From Bradyrhizobium algeriense (GTDB taxonomy: Bacteria; Pseudomonadota; Alphaproteobacteria; Rhizobiales; Xanthobacteraceae): 64,000 nucleotides of DNA. The notes under the pieces were generated by a model. That model was given only the letters and a program-made list of their open reading frames with translations. It made no database searches and was not told the origin of the DNA. Shown in pieces: positions 52,781 through 61,619 of this stretch; position 1 is the stretch's first letter; every line of letters starts with the position of its first letter. The stretch covers positions 1 to 64,000 of the forward strand of contig NZ_PYCN01000032.1 in assembly GCF_003062295.1 (NCBI RefSeq), in the 5' to 3' direction. The position numbers and the translations under genes were made by a program.

Positions 52781-53631
52781 GGGCCACTATTGTCCGCGAA
52801 CCCTTTCGGAATGAGCTCGCCGCGTCAGGCCCTGGAAGCGGCAGGGCTGCGACGTGTTCGTCTATTTCGTCAACGACCAGAGAAGTGGACGCCGGTCGAT
52901 GCCAGACGCTTGAGCGAGATTACGGGCCGGGCCCGATGACGACGGAACTAATAGGAACCAGTCACCCGATCGGCCGTTTGACCTCCAGAAATCATTTGTC
53001 GACTGATCGGGCTTTAGGATGGATCCTTTCATCGATCGGCGTAGCCAATCGCTTTGGATGGACATTGCGGTCGCCCCCAACGCGACACCGCTGCAGGGCG
53101 GCAAGGAATGCGATGTTGTAATCATTGGCGCGGGTATTGCCGGGATTTCTACGGCCTATGAACTCGCCCTCGGAGGTTCGCGCGTCATCGTGCTCGATCG
53201 TGGGAAGATCGCGGGCGGCATAACGGCGCGCACCACTGCGCATCTGGCGCCGCTCTGCGATGATCTGATGTCCGCGATGATCGGCCTGCGCGGGGAGGAC
53301 ATATCCCGCCTGTTCTACGAGAGTCAGGCCGCAGCGGTGGATCGCATCGAGGAAATCCAGCAGCGGGAATCCATCGAGTGCGATTTCCGGCGCCTGGACG
53401 GTTATCTGTTTCAGGCGCGCGACACCGATGCGAAGATCATCGAGGATGAATTGGATGCGGTCCGCAAGGTCGGCGCGCCCGTCCATAGGCTGGTCGGCAT
53501 TCCCCTCGCCCATTGCGCGCAGCAGCACGTACTGCGCTATCCGCGCCAAGGCACGTTTCATCCTCTGAAGTATCTCAGGGGTCTTGTCGCGGCCGTCGAG
53601 GCAAAGGGTGGCAGCTTCCACTGTGACACAG
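52781..53631 (+). repeat. 851-bp direct duplication, copy 2
   Basis: Holds a DUF72 3' remnant (52781-52938), the EcfG promoter and the start of the intact FAD/Rieske gene. It matches 43039-43889 base by base without net indels. The DUF72 5' part is absent here and the FAD 3' part is absent in copy 1. Confidence 0.85.
52954..52978 (+). promoter_or_regulatory. EcfG-type promoter for the FAD/Rieske gene
   Basis: GGAAC at 52954-52958, 16 bp, CGTT at 52975-52978; the gene starts 40 bp downstream. Confidence 0.75.
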
Positions 53632-54623
53632 TCGTCGAACGGGTCGAGGAGCATGACAGCAAGGTTATTGTGACGGCCAGCGGCGGTACAGTAACTGCCC
53701 AGGGTGCGGTCGTGGCTACAAACGCTCCGATCGTCGATCGATTCGCCCTGCATACCAAAATGGCTCCCTATCGCACCTACGCGATGGCGTTTTCGATCAG
53801 GAAGGGAGCTATCCCGGATGCCCTCTATTGGGACACGCTGGATCCCTACCACTATGTACGGCTGCAGCCCGGTGATGATCGAACCGATTTCCTCATCGCA
53901 GGCGGTGGCGATCACAAGAGCGGCGAAGCCGATGACGCCGAGGTCCGCTTTCAGGCCCTCGAAACCTGGACGCGCAATCTCATTCCAGCCGCGCAAAATG
54001 TCACCCATCGCTGGTCGGGACAGGTCCTCGATACCATCGACTACGCTGGCTTCATCGGCAGAAATCCGGGAAGCAACAAAATCTACGAACATACCGGCGA
54101 TTCTGGCCAAGGCATGACGCACGGCGTGGTGGGCGCCATGATCAACTCAGCACTGATCCTGGGGCGGGAAACCAAATGGGCCGACGTGTATGAGCCTTCG
54201 CGCAAGACGCCCGCCGCGATCGGCAAATTCCTGAGGGAGAATGTAACTGCCGTGAAGAACTTCGCCGAGTATCTCGCGCCGGGCGAGCTGGCCGATGTCA
54301 GCGACCTGAAAGCCGGACACGGCGCCATCATCCGGCAGGGTACGAGCAAGATCGCAGCCTATCGTGACCCTTCCGGCGCGATGTACGTCCGATCCGCAGC
54401 CTGTACGCATGTGGGCTGCCACCTGCACTGGAATTCCTTCGAGACCTGCTGGGATTGCCCCTGCCACGGATCTCACTTCGCCATCGATGGAACACCGCTC
54501 AACGCTCCCGCCATCGGCCCGTTGGCTGAGGTAAGCATCAGGCCGGAACAACGCGGTGACGAAAAGCTGCAGAGCGAACCTGGGAACCTCAATCCGTTCG
54601 GTAGTCTCAATCGCCTCACCTAG
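53019..54623 (+). CDS. FAD-dependent oxidoreductase with C-terminal Rieske domain
   Basis: A 534-residue protein. An amine/glycine-oxidase (DAO) type FAD domain (VVIIGAGIAGISTAYELA near residue 30; FHPLKYLRGL near 185; GDSGQGMTHG near 360) is followed by a Rieske [2Fe-2S] domain (about 430-520). The cluster motifs CTHVGCHLHW and CPCHGSHF supply two Cys and two His. Such fusions are known in stress-linked loci; the substrate is unknown. It lies under an EcfG promoter. Confidence 0.9.
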   Translation: MDPFIDRRSQSLWMDIAVAPNATPLQGGKECDVVIIGAGIAGISTAYELALGGSRVIVLDRGKIAGGITARTTAHLAPLCDDLMSAMIGLRGEDISRLFYESQAAAVDRIEEIQQRESIECDFRRLDGYLFQARDTDAKIIEDELDAVRKVGAPVHRLVGIPLAHCAQQHVLRYPRQGTFHPLKYLRGLVAAVEAKGGSFHCDTVVERVEEHDSKVIVTASGGTVTAQGAVVATNAPIVDRFALHTKMAPYRTYAMAFSIRKGAIPDALYWDTLDPYHYVRLQPGDDRTDFLIAGGGDHKSGEADDAEVRFQALETWTRNLIPAAQNVTHRWSGQVLDTIDYAGFIGRNPGSNKIYEHTGDSGQGMTHGVVGAMINSALILGRETKWADVYEPSRKTPAAIGKFLRENVTAVKNFAEYLAPGELADVSDLKAGHGAIIRQGTSKIAAYRDPSGAMYVRSAACTHVGCHLHWNSFETCWDCPCHGSHFAIDGTPLNAPAIGPLAEVSIRPEQRGDEKLQSEPGNLNPFGSLNRLT

Positions 54624-54660
54624 ATCCAAGGGGTAGACAATCCACCCACCCGACGTTGTG

Positions 54661-55260
54661 CTATACGCTCCTCGGGACCCGCACGCGGGCGCTCAGATAC
54701 TGAATGAGCACGACCGTTTTTGCATCGATGATCTCGCCAGTCGCAACCATGTTCGCAGCGTTCTCCAGGGTCGTCTCGACCACCTCGATATCTTCCCCCT
54801 CCTCCTTGATTCCGCCGCCTCCGGAAACTCTTTGTGCGGGCGAATAGGAGCAAGTGAAGAAGAAACTCTTCTCCATGATCGATGCAGGACTGACGTGGAG
54901 TTCGAACAATCGTTCGACCTCGACAATTCCATAACCAAGCTCCTCTTCAATCTCTTTCCGGATTCGCTCTTCAGCTGTGGCACCGTCAAGTTTCCCGGCG
55001 CAGGCTTCCAGCACGTTCTCCTGTCCATCTTGAAGGAATATGGGCAGCCTCAATTGCTGGGTCAGCAATACCGTCTTGCGAGCCGGATCATAGGGAAGAA
55101 CGACAGCAGAATTTCCACTATCGTAAATCTCGCGCTTGCGCTGCTGATGTTCGCCATCGCGCCTGCGCTGGGTATAACTGACGCTCATCAGCTTGCCTTT
55201 TTTGCTTTGCACAAGCGTCTCGATTTTTCGGATATGCACTCTTTCGCCGACCGTTCTCAT
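54661..55260 (-). CDS. Nudix hydrolase, GDP-mannose pyrophosphatase (NudK) like
   Basis: A 199-residue protein. The Nudix box runs from AGKLDGATAEERI to KEIEEELGY; the REUxEExG core is kept as KEIEEELG, but the first Glu of the box is Thr. An N-terminal beta domain (GERVHIRKIETL) and the LTQQLRLPIF segment match the ADP-ribose/GDP-mannose pyrophosphatase group. The start at 55260 is preferred since the upstream part is Arg-rich. Confidence 0.82.
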   Translation of the reverse strand: MRTVGERVHIRKIETLVQSKKGKLMSVSYTQRRRDGEHQQRKREIYDSGNSAVVLPYDPARKTVLLTQQLRLPIFLQDGQENVLEACAGKLDGATAEERIRKEIEEELGYGIVEVERLFELHVSPASIMEKSFFFTCSYSPAQRVSGGGGIKEEGEDIEVVETTLENAANMVATGEIIDAKTVVLIQYLSARVRVPRSV

Positions 55261-55303
55261 GGCCAATAAACGCCGACGAGCAGGTTTCGATCCAGGCGGT
55301 ACC

Positions 55304-55328
55304 GGAACGAGCCGACGCTGCTCGCGTT
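55304..55328 (+). promoter_or_regulatory. EcfG-type promoter for the DUF3072 gene
   Basis: GGAAC at 55304-55308, 16 bp, CGTT at 55325-55328, 26 bp before the start codon. Confidence 0.72.
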
Positions 55329-55354
55329 GGCTCGGGAGCAAGGAGACCATCGCC

Positions 55355-55531
55355 ATGGCATTGAATGCCCATATCGATCCAATGACCGAAGCTCAGCGCA
55401 AGGAACTCAAGCGCCTCTGCGACGAAGCGGACGTTCCCGATAAGTCCGGCGAGTTACTCACGCGCACGGGCGCGCAACAAATGATCGACGAACTTCGTCA
55501 CAAGGCTGCCGAGCATCGATCCAAGATCTAA
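55355..55531 (+). CDS. DUF3072 small protein
   Basis: A 58-residue protein: DPMTEAQRKELKRLCDEADV, GELLTRTGAQQMIDELR, the DUF3072 motif. AAGGAGA precedes the ATG at 55355. The role is unknown, but the fold is SAP-like or helical and the family is often stress-linked. Confidence 0.78.
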   Translation: MALNAHIDPMTEAQRKELKRLCDEADVPDKSGELLTRTGAQQMIDELRHKAAEHRSKI

Positions 55532-55713
55532 GTCGCACCTTGCTCGGCTTAGGAACCAAGCCCGGCCCTGCAAGTTCGTGTCAAGTGCCTGCCGCCCCGG
55601 CACGGTTCAGCGCGAGATGGTCTCAGTTCGCTCCCGCTGAGGCCCATCCGGATGGGGAGAAACCCACGCGACGCTGCGAAACAGTAAGTCATCAGATGCC
55701 TGCTCATAGAAAT
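55532..55713. other. Intergenic; weak GGAAC element
   Basis: GGAAC at 55554 with AGTT 16 bp on, but no gene follows on the plus strand. Confidence 0.3.
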
Positions 55714-56403
55714 TCAAGCTGGGTTTCCTGAGCGGTCCAAAGAACCTTCATCGCGCATACTTTCCAGACTCGTTAGAAGCTCGGGGAGATCGTCTGCAAC
55801 GATGGAGCATCCAGCCTCCAGCAGCGCTTCCTTGGCGAATCCGCCAGTAAGGAGACCGGCGGCTGCCACACCGGCTGACCTCGCGGCCTCGGCATCATAT
55901 GGAGTATCGCCAATCATGATAGCCTGCTCGACCGAGACACCTAACCTTCGAACCGCCAACTGCACCAGCCGAGGGTCTGGCTTGCCATGCTCGACATCGT
56001 CCCCACACGCCACACAGGAGATGAGGTCGTCGACATCCAGAAGCGATCGGTAATGTTTGAGTTCTGGGCCCTTGCAATCCGTAGCCAGCGCAATTCGTCC
56101 GCCAGCTTTGGCTATCGCCTCAAATACATGACGCACGCCCGCGACGGGCTTTGCCATTGCCAGATATTTGCCGTCGTAAATTTTCTCCTTGGCTTCAAGC
56201 ACCCTTTTGCGCTCTTCAGCGCTCATAGCGGGCGCAATGAGCTGAAGCGTCTCGTCGCCGTCCAGTCCAGAATAGAGTTGCAAAATTTCATAAGGTACCG
56301 TTGCGCCGAAATTGGCCAACGACTCCTGCAGGCTCAGCAAATTCTGGCGCACACAGTCGACTAGCGTGCCTTCCACATCGAATATGTAGCCTGAAAACAG
56401 CAT
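55714..56403 (-). CDS. HAD-superfamily phosphatase
   Basis: A 229-residue HAD hydrolase. Motif I is FDVEGTLVD, with Glu in place of the second Asp of DxD, which is unusual. Motif II Thr-like region LATDCKG, motif III Lys in HGKPDPRLV and motif IV MIGDTPYD are in place. The start at 56403 has GAGAGG before it. A decayed paralog is at 31799-32035. Confidence 0.85.
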   Translation of the reverse strand: MLFSGYIFDVEGTLVDCVRQNLLSLQESLANFGATVPYEILQLYSGLDGDETLQLIAPAMSAEERKRVLEAKEKIYDGKYLAMAKPVAGVRHVFEAIAKAGGRIALATDCKGPELKHYRSLLDVDDLISCVACGDDVEHGKPDPRLVQLAVRRLGVSVEQAIMIGDTPYDAEAARSAGVAAAGLLTGGFAKEALLEAGCSIVADDLPELLTSLESMRDEGSLDRSGNPA

Positions 56404-56415
56404 ACGGCCTCTCAT

Positions 56416-57173
56416 ACCTTACGCCGCAAGCGCCCTGGATGATAAAGCTGCGCGGTCGAAACGGTTCCTAGACAAATGGCAAAGCAATCGTGCTTCGATC
56501 TGATGCGTCTTTTGTCGCTTTGGATCTTCCGGTTCAGGCGAACCTGCCGCAGGATCAAGGCTCCCGCGGCGAATTCACGGCCAAGCTCGCAAAACATCGA
56601 TTGCTCGGTCAAGGCCAACCTCCAACCTGGCGTTAGACGATTTTGGGTTTTCAGTAATCCGCGATCCCTGCGATTGTCGACATCGCAGTGGAATCGCAAT
56701 AGTCGATTGATGACCGAGGCGGATGGAACACCAACCGTACCTCGAAAGGCAGCGCCCAGAACAAGGCTGATGCCGAAACCTATCATCATATGCGCAAGGT
56801 CGACCCAGCAAGACTGCCTGCACTCTCCAGCGTGGGGACCAACGGCTGCTCGTACTCGTAAGTTGCATAGCGCGTTTCCTTCCACTTTCGCCAATGCAGC
56901 GAGCGCGGCCTCGAAACGACCCGGTTACGGTGCCCGTCAAGAGGGCCGAAACCAACGGTTGCGAATTTCAATTCGACCACGGCGAGAACCACTGCTCGCG
57001 ACCTAATGTTGCACGAGCGATCGCCTGGTATGGATTCGAGGCGGTCCCGCAGGGCGAGAGACTCGGAGATGACCTCCGCCTAGTTCGGACGAGCTCCAAA
57101 TTAGTTCCGCCAGAGGAACGTTTGTGGCGGCTGCCGATTTATCCGTCCAGATACGTTTCAAAGGAGGTTTGAC
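56416..57173. other. No gene recognised
   Basis: Overlapping ORFs on both strands (for example 56476-57006 plus and 56412-56894 minus) have unlikely composition. A GGAAC at about 57117 has no CGTT at the right spacing. Confidence 0.35.
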
Positions 57174-57731
57174 ATGGGGCCCGACGAGGTCCTGCGGGGA
57201 ATGTTGATGTATTTCGTCCTGCCGCTTTGGCTGGCCGCCGGCTTTGCCGATTATCTCTGTCATCGCGCCGGCCATATCGAAAAGACAAGCGGATGGAGGG
57301 AATCGGTCCTGCACCTTCTTCAGTTCGGCGAAATGGCTCTTCCGGTGCTGGCCGCGCTTTTCCTTGAAATTACATCGGGCGTGATTCTGGTTATGATCGT
57401 GTTTCTAATACTTCATGAAGCGACTGCCATTTGGGATGTCCGCTACGCATCGGCAATGCGCGAGATCGCGCCGGCGGAACAGCACATCCATAGCGTTCTC
57501 GAAATGCTTCCTCTGACGGGTTTGCTGCTGGTTATCGCTCTTCACTGGCCGGCTTTTGCTGCATTGTTCGGTTTTGGCATGCCGGATTTCTCATTCACGC
57601 TGAAGCAGCAACCGCTACCTGTAACTTACATCGTAACGATGCTGGTCTTGACCGCGGTCCTGGAGGTTTTGCCCTACATGGAGGAGTTGATCCGAGGTCT
57701 GCGTCACCGGGACCAGCCAGCACAGGAATAG
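57174..57731 (+). CDS. Integral membrane protein with conserved-looking His motifs
   Basis: A 185-residue protein with about five membrane helices. Polar residues cluster in DYLCHRAGHIEKTSG, ILHEATAIWD and AEQHIHSVLEM, a pattern that could bind metal as in membrane di-iron hydroxylases, but it is not a proven match. AAAGGAGG precedes the ATG. It is 3 bp from the next gene, so the two are co-transcribed. Confidence 0.75.
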   Translation: MGPDEVLRGMLMYFVLPLWLAAGFADYLCHRAGHIEKTSGWRESVLHLLQFGEMALPVLAALFLEITSGVILVMIVFLILHEATAIWDVRYASAMREIAPAEQHIHSVLEMLPLTGLLLVIALHWPAFAALFGFGMPDFSFTLKQQPLPVTYIVTMLVLTAVLEVLPYMEELIRGLRHRDQPAQE

Positions 57732-57734
57732 CCC

Positions 57735-59006
57735 ATGCGCCTCCTGATTGTTGGCGGAACGGGTTTTATTGGATCTGCTATCCACGCACGGCTTTCCGCC
57801 GAAGGGCACGAATGCGTATTGGTGTCCCGTTCGCACACGGGGCTGAGCGGAGCCCGTCACGTCGCCCTTGACATTGCGCGGACGACGAACTCTGACAACT
57901 GGAAGCCAATTCTCAAAGGAATTGACGCCGTTATCAATGCGGCGGGGGCGCTGCAGGGGCAGGATATGCCGGGCGTGCACATCGCCGGCAGTGACGCGCT
58001 TTACGCCGCTTGCGAATCGGAACGGGTCCGCCGCGTCATCCTTCTTTCCGCCATTGGCGTACAGGATGCCCAAAGCGTCTTTTCGCGCACCAAGCGGGAT
58101 GGCGAAGCGGCCCTTACATCACGCAATCTCAATTGGATTATTCTTCGCCCGTCGGTCGTGATTGGCAGAGCGGCCTACGGAGGCAGCGCCTTGTTGCGTG
58201 GGCTTGCGTCGTTACCGATTCTGCCGGTCATGCCTGATACGGCACCCATTCAACCGGTGCAGCTAGACGACGTTGTCGAAACCATTGTCTTTTTCTTGAG
58301 ACCCGACGCGCCTTCGCGCGTCGCGCTGGATTTGGCGGGGCCGCGGCAGATGACTTTCAGCGATGCCGTCGCCCTCTTCCGCCGCTGGCTGCGATGGCGG
58401 CCCGCTCGCCCTTTGAAGCTGCCTTCGTGGGCTGCTTCGTCCTTTTACCTAATGGGAGATCTCGCCCAGATATTCGGCTGGCGAACTCCCGTCAACACGA
58501 CGGCACAAGCCGAAATGCGGCGCGGGGCCACTGGCGACCCTGAACCTTGGCAACGCATGACGGGAATCGCGCCGCGCGAAGTTGCAGCCGCGCTCGCGAG
58601 CGAGCCCGCGTCAGTGCAGGAGCGCTGGTTTGCAAGGCTCTACGCGCTGAAACCGCTGATATTTGGCGTCTTCGGCCTGTTCTGGATCGTCACCGGCATC
58701 ATTTCGCTCGGTCCGGGCTGGGACATCGGCATGTCGCTGCTTCAGGAAGGCGGGCTGGAAGGAAATTTTGCCGCTCTCACTGTTATCGCAGGCGCCCTTG
58801 CGGATATCGTCATTGGTGTGGCTATCCTTTCGCGACCGTTAAGCCGTTATGGCTTGTGGGCCGCGTTCATCATCTCGTTAGCTTACATCGTGATAGGGAC
58901 GGCCCTGGTACCGCGATTGTGGAGCGACCCGCTCGGTCCCATGCTCAAGATCTGGCCGGTGCTGATGCTCAATTTGGTGGCGATGGCGATCCGGGAAGAC
59001 CGGTGA
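57735..59006 (+). CDS. NAD(P)-binding SDR/NmrA-like protein fused to DoxX-like membrane domain
   Basis: A 423-residue protein. Residues 1-290 form an atypical SDR (LLIVGGTGFIGSAIHARL, AGALQGQDMPGVHIAG). The last 130 residues have about four membrane helices (LKPLIFGVFGLFWIVTGII, ... AFIISLAYIVIGTALV) of the DoxX type. The first domain of such fusions probably senses or alters a quinone or lipid. It overlaps the next gene by TGATG. Confidence 0.85.
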   Translation: MRLLIVGGTGFIGSAIHARLSAEGHECVLVSRSHTGLSGARHVALDIARTTNSDNWKPILKGIDAVINAAGALQGQDMPGVHIAGSDALYAACESERVRRVILLSAIGVQDAQSVFSRTKRDGEAALTSRNLNWIILRPSVVIGRAAYGGSALLRGLASLPILPVMPDTAPIQPVQLDDVVETIVFFLRPDAPSRVALDLAGPRQMTFSDAVALFRRWLRWRPARPLKLPSWAASSFYLMGDLAQIFGWRTPVNTTAQAEMRRGATGDPEPWQRMTGIAPREVAAALASEPASVQERWFARLYALKPLIFGVFGLFWIVTGIISLGPGWDIGMSLLQEGGLEGNFAALTVIAGALADIVIGVAILSRPLSRYGLWAAFIISLAYIVIGTALVPRLWSDPLGPMLKIWPVLMLNLVAMAIREDR

Positions 59007-59485
59007 TGTTTTACTTCCTCCTCAAGACGGTGCACGTCATTGGCGCCGCCATCCTCCTCGGCACTGGCGCCGGCATCGCCTTCTTTCTGCTTGTGGCGCA
59101 TCTGCGCGGCGAGGCGCGTGAAGTGGCCGGCGTTGCGCGGACGGTGGTACTGGCTGATTTCCTGTTTACCGCGACCGCCATTGTTCTTCAGCCAATTACA
59201 GGGGTCTGGCTCGCATGGTTGAGCGGCTATTCTCTCGGGGATGGATGGATCGCAGCTTCCATTCTGCTCTATATTGTGACTGGCGCTTTCTGGTTGCCGG
59301 TGGTGTGGATGCAGATGCGCATGCGGGATCTTGCCATCCGCGCCGTCGAGTCAAACTCACCGCTACCCTACGAGTATACGCGTCTTTTCCGTTGGTGGTT
59401 CGCCTTCGGCTTTCCCGCGTTCGCCGCCGTAGTGATCATCTACTGGCTCATGATCGCCCGTCCTGCCATCCCCTATTGGGACTAA
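59006..59485 (+). CDS. DUF2269 membrane protein
   Basis: A 159-residue protein with four membrane helices. The start FYFLLKTVHVIGAAILLGTGAGIAFF and LQPITGVWLAWLSGYSL match DUF2269. It overlaps the SDR-DoxX gene and ends the three-gene operon. Confidence 0.82.
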   Translation: MFYFLLKTVHVIGAAILLGTGAGIAFFLLVAHLRGEAREVAGVARTVVLADFLFTATAIVLQPITGVWLAWLSGYSLGDGWIAASILLYIVTGAFWLPVVWMQMRMRDLAIRAVESNSPLPYEYTRLFRWWFAFGFPAFAAVVIIYWLMIARPAIPYWD

Positions 59486-59767
59486 TCTTTGTTTGGTTCG
59501 TGCTCACGTACGGTCCGACCGGCGTGACGTTTTGGATGGGAGACAAAGACGTCGTGTGCTGCGAACCCGGCCGTTTAACTCTTGAGACCGGCCACGACTA
59601 AAGCTCGACGAATTATCATGGCAGTTAAGCGGAAGTTATGCACTTAGCCAACTGAGCCGCTTTATTTGGGCGTCAGCATACCGCGCAAAGAGCGAAGATC
59701 GGCACCAGCCCAGCCATTCGAGATGGAATGACCGTACCGGTTAAAGAAATTCTGCGACCCCAACTCC

Positions 59768-60382
59768 CTACGTAACTGGTCGTGCCGCTTCCTTGACGGC
59801 CTGACTTGTGGTCGCCATTCCGGCAGCGTACGCAGCACCTGCGCCGAGCAGCAGCGCGCAGAAGCTTGCAAACATCACATACGCGAAATGTTTGCGTGCC
59901 TCTTCAATTTGCGATTGCGTCGGAGATCGGACAGCCGAGCCGACCGTTTCGCGGTTCGGAACACCCGACAAGGCCGCAACCCGGACGCTGGCCGCGTATG
60001 ACGGGCCGACAAGGTTGCTGGCGACACTGGTGGTGGACGTCGGGATCAGCGCCGCTGCCGCTACGACAACCACGGTGGCGACCGACCAAGCGGCCAAGGC
60101 CTGTCCCACTCGCCCGAGGCCGGTTTGATCGGGCGAATTGGCCGCCGCGACCGCGCCGCCGATAAAGGCGGCGATGATTCCTGATACAGCCCACCACACG
60201 AAGGCGGCCCAGCCTGCGCCCGCAGGCGCGGATTGAGCGGTCGGAACGTCAATCGCGAGCAGACCGATGCCGAAACCAAGCATCGTCAACAGGATCTGGA
60301 TAACGAGTGAAGCAAAAACACCGGCGAGGACGGCCGACCATGTCCAGCCGAAAAAGGCGTTAGGCACTGTAAACGGGGCCAT
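59768..60382 (-). CDS. Membrane protein, PhnA-like stress type
   Basis: A 204-residue protein with three or four hydrophobic segments (about 10-40, 55-80, 95-115, 180-200) and a Ser/Thr-rich loop. The start at 60382 has GGAGGAG before it and is 38 bases after the -10 of an EcfG-type promoter. The longer ORF start at 60433 would lie upstream of that -10. Confidence 0.7.
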   Translation of the reverse strand: MAPFTVPNAFFGWTWSAVLAGVFASLVIQILLTMLGFGIGLLAIDVPTAQSAPAGAGWAAFVWWAVSGIIAAFIGGAVAAANSPDQTGLGRVGQALAAWSVATVVVVAAAALIPTSTTSVASNLVGPSYAASVRVAALSGVPNRETVGSAVRSPTQSQIEEARKHFAYVMFASFCALLLGAGAAYAAGMATTSQAVKEAARPVT

Positions 60383-60419
60383 GACGAATTCTCCTCCGTT
60401 CAGCAACACTTTGGTGCCC

Positions 60420-60444
60420 AACGCGGTGTTCAAGCTTCCGTTCC
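60420..60444 (-). promoter_or_regulatory. EcfG-type promoter, left of a divergent pair
   Basis: GGAAC, 16 bp, CGTT on the minus strand (GTTCC 60440-60444, AACG 60420-60423), for the 60382 gene. Confidence 0.75.
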
Positions 60445-60450
60445 CTGTCA

Positions 60451-60475
60451 GGAACTGCCGACGCTCTTCTCCGTT
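60451..60475 (+). promoter_or_regulatory. EcfG-type promoter, right of a divergent pair
   Basis: GGAAC at 60451-60455, 16 bp, CGTT at 60472-60475, for the 27-residue gene at 60511. The two -35 elements are only 6 bp apart. Confidence 0.75.
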
Positions 60476-60510
60476 AGAATTCTAAGAGGGACCTATAACA
60501 GGAGTTGACA

Positions 60511-60594
60511 ATGACGTTTGGCAGAGGCGCCCTGCTGTGGCTCTTGGGCATTCCCCTTCCCGTCATCCTGCTGCTCGCGTTGTTCTGGCGTTAG
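60511..60594 (+). CDS. 27-residue single-helix membrane peptide
   Basis: MTFGRGALLWLLGIPLPVIL followed by LLALFWR: one hydrophobic helix with a Gly-x-Pro kink. CAGGAG is 6 bp before the ATG, and a consensus EcfG-type promoter lies 36 bp upstream, which supports a real gene. Similar mini-proteins are remembered from related genomes. Confidence 0.7.
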   Translation: MTFGRGALLWLLGIPLPVILLLALFWR

Positions 60595-60761
60595 CTGCAG
60601 CGGCGGAAGCCGGTGGTCAGGATAGGTGTCCGACGGCTCCTGTGCCGGATGGACTGAATGCGGGGCATAAGGCCCAGAACGCCGAGACCCTTGCAGACAG
60701 CGGCACGATATTCCGTTCGACAGTAGTGAGCGGTTCGTGGTGGTGCCCAGGCTATACGCCG

Positions 60762-61619
60762 TCAAGAAGGATGGATTCTTGCTCGGAGATCTGCAAGGAA
60801 GGCCGTTAGCGCATCATCTGCGCACGCTCCGCGCTCGGGCGTCAGCAGCGTAATTCCCCAGCGTGCGAGCATCGCCTGTTGCACGGGGTTCGATGAAGGC
60901 ATGAACACAAACGAGCGCGGGCGATGATCCCGGTGGCCTGATCTTTCCCAAGTCTGCCAAATGCCGTGCAGAAGCAGCCGAATGTTGGGGTCGGACATGC
61001 TGTATCCGATGAACAGGATGGTGCGAGCCAAGGCGTCCGCGCGAAACTTGATATCCAAGGGGGAGTCGAAGGACAATCGATTGAGAAAATCGGTCTCAGT
61101 AAGAACCAGCGACGCATCGTCGTCGAAGTCGCCATGATACTTGACGATATGCGTCACGCCATCCGCAGCATCCGCCATCTGCTTCGCGTTCGCGATCTTT
61201 GCGTAATGCTTCTTGTGAACTTCGAACGCCGTTTCGAGATTGCGGTCATAGTTGGTGGTATAAATGGTCGGAAAGTCGAGCTCGACGATGAGTTTATGAA
61301 GCTTCGACTCGGCGACGCGATCCGCAGCGACCTTCCAGTTTCGATCCAGCCAACTTCTTAAAGGACCCATTCCGCCCTGCTTCAGGCGATAAAATTCAGC
61401 CAGCATCTGATAACCGTCGTTCATTCCATCGATTACGTCGGGACTGAGGTCGAGCTCTTTCAGCAGGTGATCGACGAAGTTCTGCCAAGAAGGCAACCCC
61501 ACGGCCATCGAGACGCCCGCGCCAACGAACAGAATCGCGTGACGGCGCTTGATGGCATCTGCCAAGACGTCCCTGGAAGACGACTTTTGCTGTGCCGCAC
61601 TTGCTTTTGAAGTTCTCAT
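60762..61619 (-). CDS. SIR2-domain protein, possible anti-phage NADase
   Basis: A 285-residue protein with a SIR2_2-type core: FVGAGVSMAVGLPSW (NAD-binding loop), IYTTNYDRNLE, VKYHGDFDDDASLVLTE and FIGYSMSDPNI. There is no second domain. SIR2-like proteins of this type occur in defence systems that deplete NAD on phage infection, usually with a partner; no partner is seen here. The start is either ATG at 61619 or TTG at 61628. Confidence 0.82.
   Translation of the reverse strand: MRTSKASAAQQKSSSRDVLADAIKRRHAILFVGAGVSMAVGLPSWQNFVDHLLKELDLSPDVIDGMNDGYQMLAEFYRLKQGGMGPLRSWLDRNWKVAADRVAESKLHKLIVELDFPTIYTTNYDRNLETAFEVHKKHYAKIANAKQMADAADGVTHIVKYHGDFDDDASLVLTETDFLNRLSFDSPLDIKFRADALARTILFIGYSMSDPNIRLLLHGIWQTWERSGHRDHRPRSFVFMPSSNPVQQAMLARWGITLLTPERGACADDALTAFLADLRARIHPS

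Noticed and set aside
52992..54122. 376-residue minus ORF
   Set aside because: Antisense shadow of the FAD/Rieske gene.
55554..55580. EcfG promoter after DUF3072
   Set aside because: GGAAC-N16-AGTT is present but no plus-strand gene follows.
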